Shown one piece after another: positions 46,958-58,629 of a stretch of DNA of 64,000 nucleotides (the first letter of the stretch is position 1; every line of letters begins with the position of its first letter). Under the pieces are notes generated by a model. It did no database searches. It was not told where the DNA came from and worked only from the letters and a program-made list of their open reading frames with translations. The DNA is from Jaapia argillacea MUCL 33604 (Eukaryota > Basidiomycota > Agaricomycetes > Jaapiales > Jaapiaceae), in contig KL197709.1 of the NCBI GenBank assembly GCA_000697665.1, positions 1,611,791 through 1,675,790 of the forward strand. The letters are read 5' to 3'. A program made the translations under genes and the position numbers.

Positions 46958-48800
46958 CTACTCTTGGCTATCAGAAGCATCCTGATACTCTTGGACACTC
47001 TCCAACCTTTCTACAACATCATCAGTTGAAACGGCGGTGGCAGGGACGTCCGAGACCTTGGGAGTAGGCGCGGGTTCTGCAGGCACTTCGCCTCCCCCAT
47101 TTAGAGGAGTAATTTCCTGTGATGGCGAGGGGGCTTCTGTCTTGCTGTCGTGCTTGCCAGTGAGGCGCTTGATTTCTGCCTCCGCCTTCGCAATATTTTC
47201 GCTAGTGACGCGGGCTTGATTGGCTTCGAACCAGGACTTCTTCGTTTTCAAGTCCTCGATGACACGGGGGATTTCCGCTGGGGAGGCAGGAGGAGGAATC
47301 GATAGTGAAAGGAGAGCAGAAAGTGTCGCGAGGGGGATGTTCAGATGGTTGCTACTTGAACCAGTGCCGTCGGACTCGGAGGGCACTGCTGACTTCGAAC
47401 TCCCCTTCTTTCCCTTCCCTTTCCCTTTCCCACCGCCTGTGAAGTACGCCTCTTCGTCTTCTCCCTTCTTCTTACGCACGACCAACCCCTCGCCGGCACC
47501 ATCCACTTTACGGAGTTCCAACTTGGGTACGCCAGCGACATCACCCTTGGATGCGAGTAAGCTGCCAGCTGACGGAAGAGCGGTCGACTTCCCGGATAGG
47601 TTGTCAATGAGTGTTTGGCAGTCTTCAATCTGCGCCTGGAAAGCGGGAATCGACGCCTCCTCTCGTAGACGCTCGACGATCTGCTCCTTCTTGGCGTCCT
47701 CGTCAGCAGCGCGCTGCGCCCTCGCCTTCTCAGCACGCCTCGCCCGATCCTCATTAACCTTTTGCCAATAGTGATCATTCGCTTCACGGAAATTTTGCGC
47801 AGACTCGCGCTTTTGGGCATATAGGCCGTCGAGCTCTGCCTGAATCGCATTGCGTTCGTCGAAAAGTTTGTTTCGGTTGGCGTATGCTTCGTCTTCTTCC
47901 TTCTTGAGTTCGTCGAGCTGGGACTTGATGGCGTCGTATCGCTCTGAAATAGCCTTCGCCTCAGGATCGTCTAGTTGTTTCCGAAGTTCGTCTGCGGTAG
48001 CACGGTCCTTTTCAATGGCTTCCTGCTCTGCTTGGAATCCTTCGATGGCTCGCCGGGAACGTCTCAATTGGCTGATCTCCTGTAGGGCCCTCTTCTCGTC
48101 CGCCAGCTTCATGCTACCAGACTCAATTTGTTTTTCCAGGTTCCTATACGCGAACCAATATGTCAACTTGAGTCTTGCTGGGAAAATATGTTTACTTACT
48201 TGACGTGCGCATCGAGATCTGCGGTAGTTTTGAACGGAACCTTTCCCCTCGCTGCCTGCAGGTCCTTGCCCTTGATGACGATTCAGGTAAATTTGTGGTA
48301 GAGGATAAGAGTGAAACGAATGCGAACCTTCTTCTGTATACCCTCCTGCAATGCTTTAAGCTGGTCAAAGACCTTCCCTCGAGCAGCTTTGGTATTGCCT
48401 TGTTGACCGCGAATAGCATCCAACTCAGCGCGTAGCTGGTTCCTGCGGTCGTTACCACCACCACCACCACTACCAGATTTGGTGCCAAGACCGATCTTGT
48501 CCCTCACGGCAGACTATAACACACAAGACAGGACTCAACAGACATAAAGCTGCCAGCGAAGCACAGACATACCAGTTTAATTTGGAGAGCATCAATCTCC
48601 TTCTTGAGCTTTTCTTGCTCTGCGTCGTAGGTACCCTTGTCTGGCCTCCCATGACCAGTAACCAAAGCTGCTTTCGCGAGATCTTCATGAGGTGTCGCGA
48701 CTACAGGTGTAGACGTTCCGCTCGTCGATGGTGATGCTTTGGCAGGCTTCCCCTTGGGAGCAGATCCATTGGAGGGGGCGGTTTTGATTTTGGGGGCCAT
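46958..48800 (-). CDS. BFR1: BFR1-like coiled-coil protein (nuclear segregation / mRNP-associated)
   Basis: Predominantly coiled-coil protein rich in Lys, Glu, Ala and Arg. MAPKIKTAPSNGSAPKGKPA opens a basic, low-complexity N-terminus. The Bfr1 pattern continues with YDAEQEKLKKEIDALQIKL, RNQLRAELDAIRGQQG, GKVFDQLKALQEGIQKK, then LEKQIESGSMKLADEKRALQ and EISQLRRSRRAIEGFQ. YDAIKSQLDELKKEEDEAY, LFDERNAIQAELDGLYAQKR and ANDHYWQKVNEDRARRAEKA follow. PKLELRKVDGAGEGLVVRKK and GGGKGKGKGKKG mark the C-terminal third. In yeast Bfr1 associates with polysomal mRNPs at the ER. Introns lie near 48150-48200, 48270-48330 and 48505-48570. Confidence 0.9.
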
Positions 48801-49032
48801 AGTGGAGTTGGGTGTGAGAGGGCAACTGTGGTATGCAGACGTGGAAGAGAGCTGGCCACCAAGAAATATGGTACGTGTGAAGAATTGGCGGCCTAAGCGA
48901 GCCGGCGGTTGCAAGACTTGTCAATTTGCGTACTTGTGAACTTGTTGCCAAGTGTATGTTCTCCTTCAATTTTTCGCCAGACATACGTGGATAGTAAAAC
49001 AAGGGCAAAAGGTTGACGGGGGTAGATACATC
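48801..49032. other. Intergenic, between BFR1 and NHP2
   Basis: About 230 bp on the promoter side of BFR1. No gene is seen. Confidence 0.5.
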
Positions 49033-49806
49033 CTAGAACACAATCTGTGTGTCGAGCTTCTGCACTTCTCGAAAACACTCCTCATACAGTTCCCGATAAT
49101 CGTCATCCTTCTCCTCCTTCACAACCTCACCATCTTTCCGCTTGACCTTCTTCTTCTGGTCAGGACACACCATCACACAGCTCGTCGGTCGTTTCGTCGA
49201 ACTGGCCTGGCCGAGCTCTTCTTTGGACGGCACGAAAATATAGGGAATCTGTGCTTCTTCGCCCATCACAGGTAAATGTGAGATGATGTCAATAGGTGTG
49301 ATGTCTGCAGCAAGGATGAGCAATCTGAGGGTAGACTGTTAGAATATATTGAAGCGACATCAGAGTAGAGCCGTACCCTTTCTCGCCTTTCCGAATGCCT
49401 TTCACGACTTCCTTTACACCCCGCTTGACCTGCCTCGCCTTCGAGGCTATTCAAACCTCAGTGAGAAAAGGGTTTCAAATGGAACATGAACCAACAAAAG
49501 CGTACCCTTTTTTATAGTCTTGTGAAGCTTTTTGAGTAACTTCTTCTGTGCCAGTGGGTGGGCTATTGGCGACAGTTCAGCCAGAGGAATAACGATTTCA
49601 TCCTTGTCCTCTTTCGACTTCTTCTTCACCTGGGCTTGTCATGAGATGGATACGGGCAAAGGACATGAGCTGAGCAGACTAACCTTGACCGAGTCCTCAT
49701 CGACCGGGACCATCTCCACGTCTTCCAGATTTGTTACACTAACATCCGCAACAGCCTCTTCCCTTGCCTTCTTTTTCTCCTTCTTTTCTGACTTGTCTTT
49801 CGCCAT
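49033..49806 (-). CDS. NHP2: NHP2: H/ACA snoRNP protein of the L7Ae family
   Basis: Core protein of box H/ACA ribonucleoproteins, which guide pseudouridylation of rRNA in the nucleolus. The N-terminus MAKDKSEKKEKKKAREEA is charged. The L7Ae core gives LSPIAHPLAQKKLLKKLHKT, KRGVKEVVKGIRKGEKG, LLILAADITPIDIISHLPVM, IPYIFVPSKEELGQ and STKRPTSCVMV. The KGEKG and ADITPIDIISHLP residues are those that grip the RNA kink-turn. An acidic C-terminal end (YRELYEECFREVQKL) follows. Introns are near 49326-49376, 49450-49505 and 49630-49683. The start is the ATG at 49806. Confidence 0.94.
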
Positions 49807-50169
49807 GGAAAAGGACTGGGTGAGGGACGACCAAGTCGTTTATGTGAGGAAGTAAAACTTTGTGACGTTACAAGTGTGACAAGGTCAGGTGCGCAAGTAA
49901 GAATGATCGCGCTCCTCGTCAATAAATTTGTATACAACAGTAGAATAACTATATTGCTAACAACAAATAGAGTCCGTTAGGATGATGCTTGAGCTAAGTA
50001 CTAGTACTTGGTAACGGATGAACAGAAACAGAAGACACCCAAGGAGCGGGATCTATACCAAAATATAATAACGCAACCGAAATGAAGCATCAGAAAAGCA
50101 AGATTGAAACAAGCCATGCAATAGCTCCAAACAAGACCTTCCATCCATCCGACCGGAACTGCCCATCTA
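49807..50169. other. Intergenic, between NHP2 and the RING/LON gene
   Basis: About 360 bp holding the NHP2 promoter and the 3' UTR of its upstream neighbour. AT-rich with no gene seen. Confidence 0.5.
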
Positions 50170-53008
50170 CTACAGGATAACGCAACCCGACGAGAACCAC
50201 CTATCATCACCGCAAAAACAGAAGTTGGTAAACAAACGTAACAAGCAGGAACGGAAATAATAAAAGAAAACTCAAGGAGAAACGAGAGATGGGGTTGGTG
50301 AGGAGACGGAATGGGAAAGGCCTCGCGTACCAGTTGCTGTTGAGTTGCTCGATCCAGTGGACGACTAGCCGGAGGCGGAGTCGGGGGGAACGGATCGGGA
50401 GGAGCTTGGATTTCTCGTGCTCGTCGATTGGTAATACCTATGTCAAAGATATGAGAGGGGAGATGGGAGGACGGGCATGGAGACTCACCAATGCCATCCA
50501 GAAACTAAAGTCTGCGGGATCGGTGGGCATTGGGCCATAAGTGTTATTGAGCCGTTGAACAACCCAAGGAGCGGTTCCTTGACGCAATTGGTCGAGGAAT
50601 CCATGGCACATCGTCATCAAATCATCGTTGTTGAGTTCTAACGAAGACGTTGATACTGTGCCTCCAATTGGTTGGTTAGGACTCGTTGGATGAGCAGGTG
50701 AGCGAAAAATGGGCGGCGTCGTCGCTCGCAGGGAAGAACTTGGGGACGGTATTGGCAAAGGAAGATCCGTAGAATCGAGTTCAACTGGGTAATCATCAAT
50801 TCTAAGGACAAAATCTATTAGTCCCCAAATGACACAAGATAACCACAAAATTCAAACCTCTCAATCCGACCCGCCAAATATCCATCCACAATCCCTCTCT
50901 CCAATATTCGAAACCGCCAAACTCCCCAAGTCTCCACCATACTCCTCCCATCAGGCAACATCTGAACACTACGAATCTCCAACATAGTTCCAAAGTCAGT
51001 TCCAGCGCCGTTAGCACCACCAGCACGTGGAGGCATTATCATCCCGAAACGGGGGTTGGGAGACTCGAGACATCGGCGTAGCATGAGACGATACCTAAAG
51101 TAGGCGATTAGATGAGCACGGGAGGAGGGTCGGGCTAAATATTGACAGACCTTGGTTCGTAAAAGTGTAAAAGTGTCGGCATGCCTGGGAAGGAGAGCTG
51201 GCAGATGAATATGGGAGTATCGAGTCTCGTATTCCGTTCCTCTTCTTCAAGAGACCGACGTCGGTCAGCATACTCGGCGGGAAATGCCTTCAACACTGTT
51301 AGAGGGACGATGGGGAGAAATAGGTAAGCAACAAAAATTAACCACCACAAAGGAACTTACGAATTGTCAACAGAACCTTGTTATGCGCATGGTCCTGAAA
51401 ATACGCAAACCCTGGCAGATCCTGTCGACAGACCGGACAGGTAACGCTGTGATCCAAGGAACGCTGAAGACACTTGTTACAAAAAGTCTATACAAGAAAC
51501 ACAATGAATCAGAGTCGCGGCCGAGTAAAAACAAAAAAGGCACACACATGTTGACACGGGGTTGTGATAGGTTGATACAAAAGAACGAAGCAGATTTCAC
51601 ACGTCAATTCAGACATGAGCTCCTTTTCGAACCGAGCGGCGAGATTTGTAGGTTCTGGGGGAACATTCGGATGAGGGGGTGGATGATGTCGAGGGAATCG
51701 ACGACGTCTACGCTTCCGAGGACGGTCAGCCGAGTCTCTTTTCCGAGGGTGGCGAGGGGGAGGAGTGCGAGTTGGCGATGAAGGGCCCTCCTCGTCAAGG
51801 TAGAGATCTTCATCAGATCCCTCACTATCGTCACTTTCCCCGTCGGTACCCTCGGCATCACCGCGGCTGGGAACAAATTCTTGCTCGCACCAATCTTGGG
51901 CACGAACAACGAGATTTAGGACCTTGGAAACGGCGACGTCTAACTTGGGATCAGGAACCCGAATGAGTTCCTGGGGTGATTCAGTCTGCGGCGCGGGGAA
52001 GTAAGCGACTTTTGAGGAAGAAGGGATGTTTATTGCAGGGGCAGCGTGGAGGGGTGATGGAGAGGGACGGCATGAAGGTAGCGGGCATGAGGGTACTATT
52101 GGAGGGCGATGTGGTCGTGGCTGATCTGGTTGTTGTGGCGGGGATGGTTGGGACGAAGGAGGGGGCCTGGTAGGTGACGGGGAGGCAGTTCGGTGAAGGA
52201 GGGATTTGATGAGGGAATGAGGATGTGGATGTGATGGTGATTTCGACGCAACGGTTGTAGGGGAACGAACATGTCTAGCACATACGGTGTGGCCGCAGTG
52301 GAGGGTAGTGGGATAGCTGAGCAGTGACGAACAATACAGGCAATGGAGGATTGGAAGCAAGTCGGAAGGCATTAGAGGAGGAGGAGCGGAGGGATCTGGA
52401 TTAGGCAGCGAGGTAGAGATATCAATGGGAGCACTGCTAGGGGTCACAGTCGCGGGAGTTGGCAGAGTGCTTGTGGGAGTACCAGAGGAAGTAGAAGGCT
52501 GAATTTGAATATTGGGAATGGGACTGTCGGAGGCGTGGTCCCTCGATCCGCTGCGAACCTCGGACCCGCGCCCTGCTACAGATCGCCGGTGAACAGCCAA
52601 GTCAGGATCAAGAGCGGGCTGACCCCCAGCGTTGCCATCGCCAGTAGCTTCATCCGAATCATCTTCCCTTTCCTTCCCCACAGCGATTTCGACTCGTGTT
52701 TCATCTCGTCCCCGGACATGCGAGACAGTTTCGCTTGGATCCCCCTGCCCAGTGGGTGTGGACACTTGCGGTCGGAGGACTGTATTGACTCGTGGTTCGC
52801 TGTCTGTGATATTGTCTCGTCTGTCCGATTGGGAGCGGGAGGCCTCGGACTCGTGTTCTCCTGTTGCATGTTCGGGGTTTCGATTCGGTGCTGGTGATTG
52901 AGTCTGAGAAGAGGAGGGTGGGATTGGATGAGAACCCGGGGACGATTCCCGCCTGTCAGCGGCGGCTTCATGGAGGTCGGATGCCTTCGCCTTTCCTTTG
53001 TCGGGCAT
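50170..53008 (-). CDS. RING-finger and LON-substrate-binding-domain protein (LONRF-like E3 ubiquitin ligase)
   Basis: About 200 disordered residues rich in Ser/Pro precede a first RING-like Cys/His cluster, LHCLYCSSLLSYPTTLHCGH with TVCARH. A Pro/Ser-rich insert follows. The second, canonical RING is LTCEICFVLLYQPITTPCQH joined across an intron to TFCNKCLQRSLDHS and TCPVCRQDLPGF. Then comes a LON/PUA-like domain: LFLPIVPL-type start as IPLTVLKAFPAEYADRR, RLDTPIFICQLSFPGMPTLL, HFYEPRYRLMLRRCLE and MLEIRSVQMLPDGRSMVETW. The helical C-terminal part is LDQLRQGTAPWVVQRLNNTY, with LVVHWIEQLNSN. A final short exon at 50200-50170 adds WWFSSGCVIL after a 130 nt intron. It probably ubiquitinates unknown targets in the cytosol or at chromatin. 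Confidence 0.88.
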
Positions 53009-54903
53009 GCAGCTCTGGAGAAGAGACGCAGCTCGTGGCTGGGTAGGCTAGGGCGTTTGTGGAACAAGACAAGAGATTGATGAGAATATGAACATCTAAT
53101 AGTAGATGATCCCAGCAGCGATCCCATGCCCGCTGTTCCTCTTTTATCGGACTCTGACAAGAAAAAGGTTTCTAACAGTGTCCATCTTATCGCCTTTTGC
53201 CAGCAAATTCTTGAATGACGACAGCTCCCTGAGTCAACCCCCGCGCCAATCTGTCGTCCTCTTTCATTTCCGCGAACCGTTTGGATGTCGCATTCCTCCT
53301 CTGAGCTCTTTTTTTCCAGCTTTTTGTAACATTGCCAGGTATTCCTGTAGGCTGGCGAGCGAGAAAGACGCTAGCATTGACCCCTCACCACCCGTATCAA
53401 CGCCGTAAAGTTCCCCAGACCGCGGTCCGGACTCGGAAGGCTGCTTGTGGAGCTCGATCTACAGCACTTTCATCGACATAATTGCAAATTCGTTGACAGG
53501 AGTTCCTTGGAAGCTGCATCTCATCGATCAATTCCATACTTGACACGTGGAGCCTATTATACCTTTAACTCGATCATCACCTCCCTGCCCTCGCGTTTTA
53601 CCCATCCCCTGCTTCAAGTTCCTCCGCGCACCGTCCATCGTCGCTTTCTTCGCAATGTTTCCGATGTTGTGTGGCCAGCCTCGAAGCTTGAAGTCTTCAC
53701 CCATTCTATTTCGCCTCCTCCAAACCTTATGCGCTCCGTATCGGCAGCTGCATCAAATATCTGCACTCTATCTTCCTGTTCAACCCAGACGGTCACAGGC
53801 ACAAGGGACACGCCGCTCGCACGGCGAGGCAGTAGTGCGCCTAGCGAATCCCCCTCTGATCAACTCAAATTTTCTGGTTTTTCACAATGTTTTTCGCCAG
53901 TCGCAGTGAAATCACATTCTCTGCTTTTTTGGTTTTCCAGACCGCCGGCTGCCTCGCACCTGTTAACCACTAGCGCCGCATGGGAAAATGCAGCCGCTCG
54001 CCCGTTTGCAAAAAATACGAGACGGCCGTAACACTTCGTATCATCACGTCTCAAATGTCTACCAAGATTGGAATTGTGGGACCTTGAGTGTCCCCCACGT
54101 CTGGCGCCCGCTGAATTGCCGTCAGTTCGCCTGGACAAGTGGAACATCAATCGACATGAGGTATGGGTGCTTGGGGGGATACTCTATTGTATCTTCATCA
54201 CTGCGATTTATTCACCCCCATAAGGCATCCGTCAAATGTCAGCGGACCTACTGCTTGATTCAGTCCCCGAACGATCGGAACCAAGGCTCAGTGGACTTTT
54301 TGTTCACCGTTGTGGATATGAATTGTTTGGCGTGAACAGCAATTGGAGGTTGGTGGCATTGCTGGGTGGGGTCATTACTTGTACCCCCACTATGAGACGT
54401 ACCATTGTTCGAACCGCCTCCTAGGAAGGTTGAGTTGCAGGAATAATTCACACCTGATCGACCTACGCAGGACTGTAGCCGGAGTGTAGGTCACTGCTAA
54501 GGGATCCGATGCCTTGTACTTATTCCAGACCGGAACAATAGGAAGCTGCGTGTGGTAAACAGCGTCAGATCGTGGACAACAAGTGCATGGCGTCGCGTGC
54601 GATCCATCGCGAGCCCCCTACCTGGTGCTCAGACGACCTGGAATGCGCTGTTGTTCTGCTAGCTCCAAGGCTTGATAGCGGCCCCGAGGAAAGAGAACAG
54701 AGTTATACTCTATATTGAACGGCACAAGTATGAGCCGTGGGTAACTGTATCTACGATGAATCTCGGTCTGTGAGGTACCCTTAAAAGGGAATTGGCGGAA
54801 ATGGTGGAGTTCATTGAGCTACGGCGAGCAAGGTCCGGGCTGCGTCAGAGAGCACGACAACGGCCGAAGTGCATTATCTTTGTGGTCTCCGACGGCTCCA
54901 GCA
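53009..54903. other. Gene-poor stretch of about 1.9 kb
   Basis: Holds the promoter of the RING/LON gene on one side and of the STB6-like gene on the other. The longest frame (53447-54031) starts from GTG, not ATG, and shows no motif or splice structure. No repeat or RNA gene is recognised. Confidence 0.4.
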
Positions 54904-57900
54904 ATGTCTCGTCCCTCAAATCAGTCCAGGGCGACGTCATACCCGGCGGTACAACCGTTATCCTCGTCCTCACAACCAAACGCACAACCCCCTCATGTTT
55001 CATTTTCCCGCTCGTCGACGACACCCCAGTTGTCTCATTACCCTTCATTCTCCGCCACAAGTGCAACCATGAGTGCTGCTGTTGTCGACGTGCGAGCAAA
55101 GAGGTTGTTGATGCCCACTGTCCGTGTCCCTCGTCTTGGTCCTGCTCCCAGCCCGAGCAATACAATTACCCCGAATATCCCGGTTGGAGCATCTCCCCGC
55201 TCAAAACATAAGCACTCTGGTTCAAGGATCATTCGATCGAGATCGGGTTCAACCTCCGTGCTCGCCCTCCCAGAACCCGTGCCGCAAGTTCCTGAGTTTG
55301 CAGGAGAGGAATGGTTAGGACCGAATCACAAATTTGACGTGGTCCAGGAACAGCTTGAGATTGAGGGATATCAGCTTTATGCGGTCGAGAAGTGGTGAGT
55401 GGTACCTCGACTAGACTCGGATATCGGCGGTTTATGGGCTGTTTTGGCAGGATTGTTGAGCGGACGAGACCGGTGACCGTCTTGACTGTTTATACAGGCA
55501 ACCCCGAGCACAAGGTGTGGTCGTTCAAAATCTGGGCTATCGAGGATGTCTGGCTCATCCCGCTTGACCACAGATAACGGTGACGGCTTTGAGCATCTCG
55601 ACGTCACTCACGGGACATGATGCTCGTCAGGAGTGGGACAAAGCTCTTCACTCGCTCCGTCGGGATGGAGCACGTCCCAAGGATGTATGTCCATTCTTCT
55701 TGTGTCGGTGCATAACTTTGACATGTACATTTCGCATAGACCGACATTGGAACGTTAATGGTCACATCGTTGGCCAACTTTCGCTCAGACTTTACGATCG
55801 TACATATTCCCACCGGGAATTTCCTTGAGATTCGAGAGCAATTGTACACCAACATTAACCTCCTCCGAATGGGATGTAGCGGGCGGAGTGCACTCACTCT
55901 CGAAGAGCCAAGGTGAGTATTGCCACCAGTCACAACTGCACCCTGGACGTTGATTGGTTCTCAGTGATACAACCAAAGATCGTTTCATTTCGATGTACCA
56001 CTTCAACGACAAGATCAGAGAACCAGAAATATTCAATTTGACCGTGCTTGAACTTGTCAAACTTATCCAAACTGGTTTGAGTTTCTTTGGTATGTTCACG
56101 ACGAGCCTTGAAGATAAGAATGGTTTGTTGTGCGACGTGACTGTGGATGGTATCCAGAAATGGGTAACGGAGATTGGAGAGCCGTTCGCCAAGGTTGAGG
56201 TGAGCTTATACTTGCTCTACGATCTTAAAAATCAGTCGCTCAGTGTGATAAAGCCAATGGAAAGGGTTGCAGATCCCACCGTCGTGTCGGCCTTGCTCAG
56301 TTTGGTCTTGGCAGTCCGCAACAAATTATATGCAACCGGCTACAGTCATGTGCGTATTGTATCTCTGATAGTGGGCCTCACCTTCATGTTGTTCTCCATA
56401 GGTAGTACCCAAGGATCCATTCCTTGATCCAGGAGGTTTCCTCACCGCTCTATCCCATTTCCAACAAAGTCGGACGCACACGCTCCAACCGACCACTGTG
56501 GTTTCGACAGCCCCGCCTGCGCCCTATCTCACCCGCGAGCTTCTGGAGTCCATTGATAGGGCATACGAGAAGGGCCGTTCGTCAGATTCGTACAAAGTTC
56601 ACCGAGTTATCCTGAGCAAGCTTGATGATCTCACGATGGACCTATCGGCCAGTGGTAGTGCTGCCGTTGGCGTTGAGCCGACACTTGATATCACCAGGTT
56701 CGTGAAATGCGTTATGGGAGGTGAGAAGAAGGACGGTGCGCGGAGTTTACGATGTCTGTGGACTGGGCGAGTGGGGGATTTGTTGGAGATGAAGAGGAGG
56801 GGTAAAGGGGGGATTGGTAGTGATGTTGAAAAAGTTGAGGATGGCGAGAAGGGTGGAGATGATAGACCTGAAGGCAAGGTTACTGATAGTGAGGGAGAAG
56901 TGTTTGGACCGATGCTTTGGAGTGGCAAGGTACAGAAAAAGATTGAAAATTGGGCAATGTAAGAGCCCATTGATTTGTTCCTGTTACAGACAACCCACTG
57001 ACTGTACGTTGTAGACGGACCAGGAAGAAGACAAGTGTTGATTTTGGCAGGGGACGGCCGCCCCAAGTTGGCGATGGCTCAACGCCCAGTTCTTTGCATC
57101 AACATCAACGGCAACCCTCACAGGTTCCAAGCGTTATCGTGTCTGGTGACCCAGACGACGAAGAAATATTGAGCAGCGGACAAGCATCCCCCACGTGTAA
57201 CCTATTCCCCCCTTTCACGTTATCCCCATTTCTGATTGTTCATAAAGCGGAATCCCGGACCCCCAACCCCTTCCTCCTCAGCGCTGGGAAATTGTCCTTG
57301 GGAGAATTGTCATCAATATCCAATATCTCGATGTCAGACTACGATCGCCGCGTAACCGAATTTAACCAGAAGAGACCTTCCACGAAGCCGTGTTATCAAA
57401 GTAGGATCGTCAGCTGGTCGGACCCCGTGAGTGCACGAGGTATTTTGGACGATGAACCGGATGAAGATGATAAGAAGGATGAAGATGAAAAGGAGTATGA
57501 ACGGCTCCGGGAGCAGGAGAGATTGAGGCGGAGAGTACGGGGCCGTCGGTTGACTAGGGTTAGTGAGGATGGCGAATATTTTTTGGACAATAGCTCTCCG
57601 AACTCCGCGGCCGCTAGCCCTACGAGGAAACCCGGTCGACGAATCAAGAGGTTGGGTTACCCATTTGTTCCATCGGTGTCGTTACTCATTATCTTGCTAA
57701 ATAGGAGCTACAGTTTGGATGATATCTCCCGTCTGAAGGACCTTCGAGTTTTACCTATTGACTGGATGAGGATTGATGTAGAACTGGCCGGTCAGGCGTT
57801 GATTATGCGCCGCAGAGAACGACATTTGGAAAATGTTGTTGCCTGTTTGCAGGTTGGTTCTCTTCCCTTCCGCGATTCGAAGTATCCTCACGCAATCGAA

Positions 57901-58529
57901 CGCAGGCCCTCACACAGTCTCTTTCCTCTACCAATTCAAGTCTCCGGCAAGAGTACGACAGTCACCAACTAGCTATCAAGGATGTGGAGTCCCATATCGA
58001 GGTCGTCGCTGCGATTGAGAATGAGCGGGCCAAGGCCGATGCCATGATGCAGGAGACTCAAGCCCTCCGCTACGAATCCGCTCAATTCCGAGTCCCGGAA
58101 TTATGGCACATGTCGACCCCTCCTCGTCAAAAAGTCATCCAACTACGCGAAAAAGTTTTTGGGACGGGTGGCCGAAGGCTCCGTCCCGGCGAACACGATG
58201 CGCATGGCCCATTCAATCGGCTGCAGTGGACACTTGATGGCGAAGAACGATTGGTGGATCGTTTCGGTAGAACAGAGAGCGAGGTGGAAGAGGAGAAGGG
58301 TTTTCCCGCGGAGTTCCCCGTTCACGACGAGGAAGGGACAGACGATCTCGAGCCCGAGTATTTATCCGGTCCGACGTGGCTTCTACAGCTGTTCAATAGC
58401 TGGGGGAACAGGTGGGGGTTGTTCACGGCGAAACCCAAACCAAACGAGCCCAATGCCATTGGGACACAGCTGATCACCCCCACGGCCACCTCTCCGGCTT
58501 CGTCGAGTGACTCTCATCCTCCCTCTTAG
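54904..58529 (+). CDS. STB6-like N-terminal domain protein (Stb2/Stb6, SIN3-binding family)
   Basis: Large protein of roughly 1,000 residues. After a disordered Ser/Pro/Gln-rich start comes the conserved block EWLGPNHKFDVVQEQLEIEG, YQLYAVEKWIVERTRPVTVL and TVYTGNPEHKVTVTALS. Then come EWDKALHSLRRDGARPKD, VTSLANFRSDFTIVHIPTGN and FLEIREQLYTNINLLRMGCS, followed by GRSALTLEEPSDTTKDRF. It resembles the N-terminal domain of the yeast Stb2/Stb6 proteins, which bind the SIN3 corepressor. The middle is charged; DDEPDEDDKKDEDEKEYERL marks an acidic stretch. A helical region follows, with LKDLRVLPIDWMRIDVELAG and ESHIEVVAAIENERAKADAM. At least eight introns are needed, for example near 55396-55449 and 57015. 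I am confident of one gene, but less so of the exact family role. Confidence 0.65.
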
Positions 58530-58629
58530 TTACGCTCGGCACTCAGTTGATTTGGTTCTGCTCTTGTCACATTCATGGAGCAATTATATTAATGTTCTTC
58601 CAGATAATCATCCAATGACATACAGCAAA

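Noticed and set aside
47220-48203. Ser/Phe-rich plus-strand frames of 117-183 residues
   Set aside because: Antisense of the Glu/Lys/Ala-rich coiled coil of BFR1.
53447-54031. 194-residue open frame on the plus strand
   Set aside because: It starts from GTG, has no recognisable motif or splice structure, and the composition looks random.
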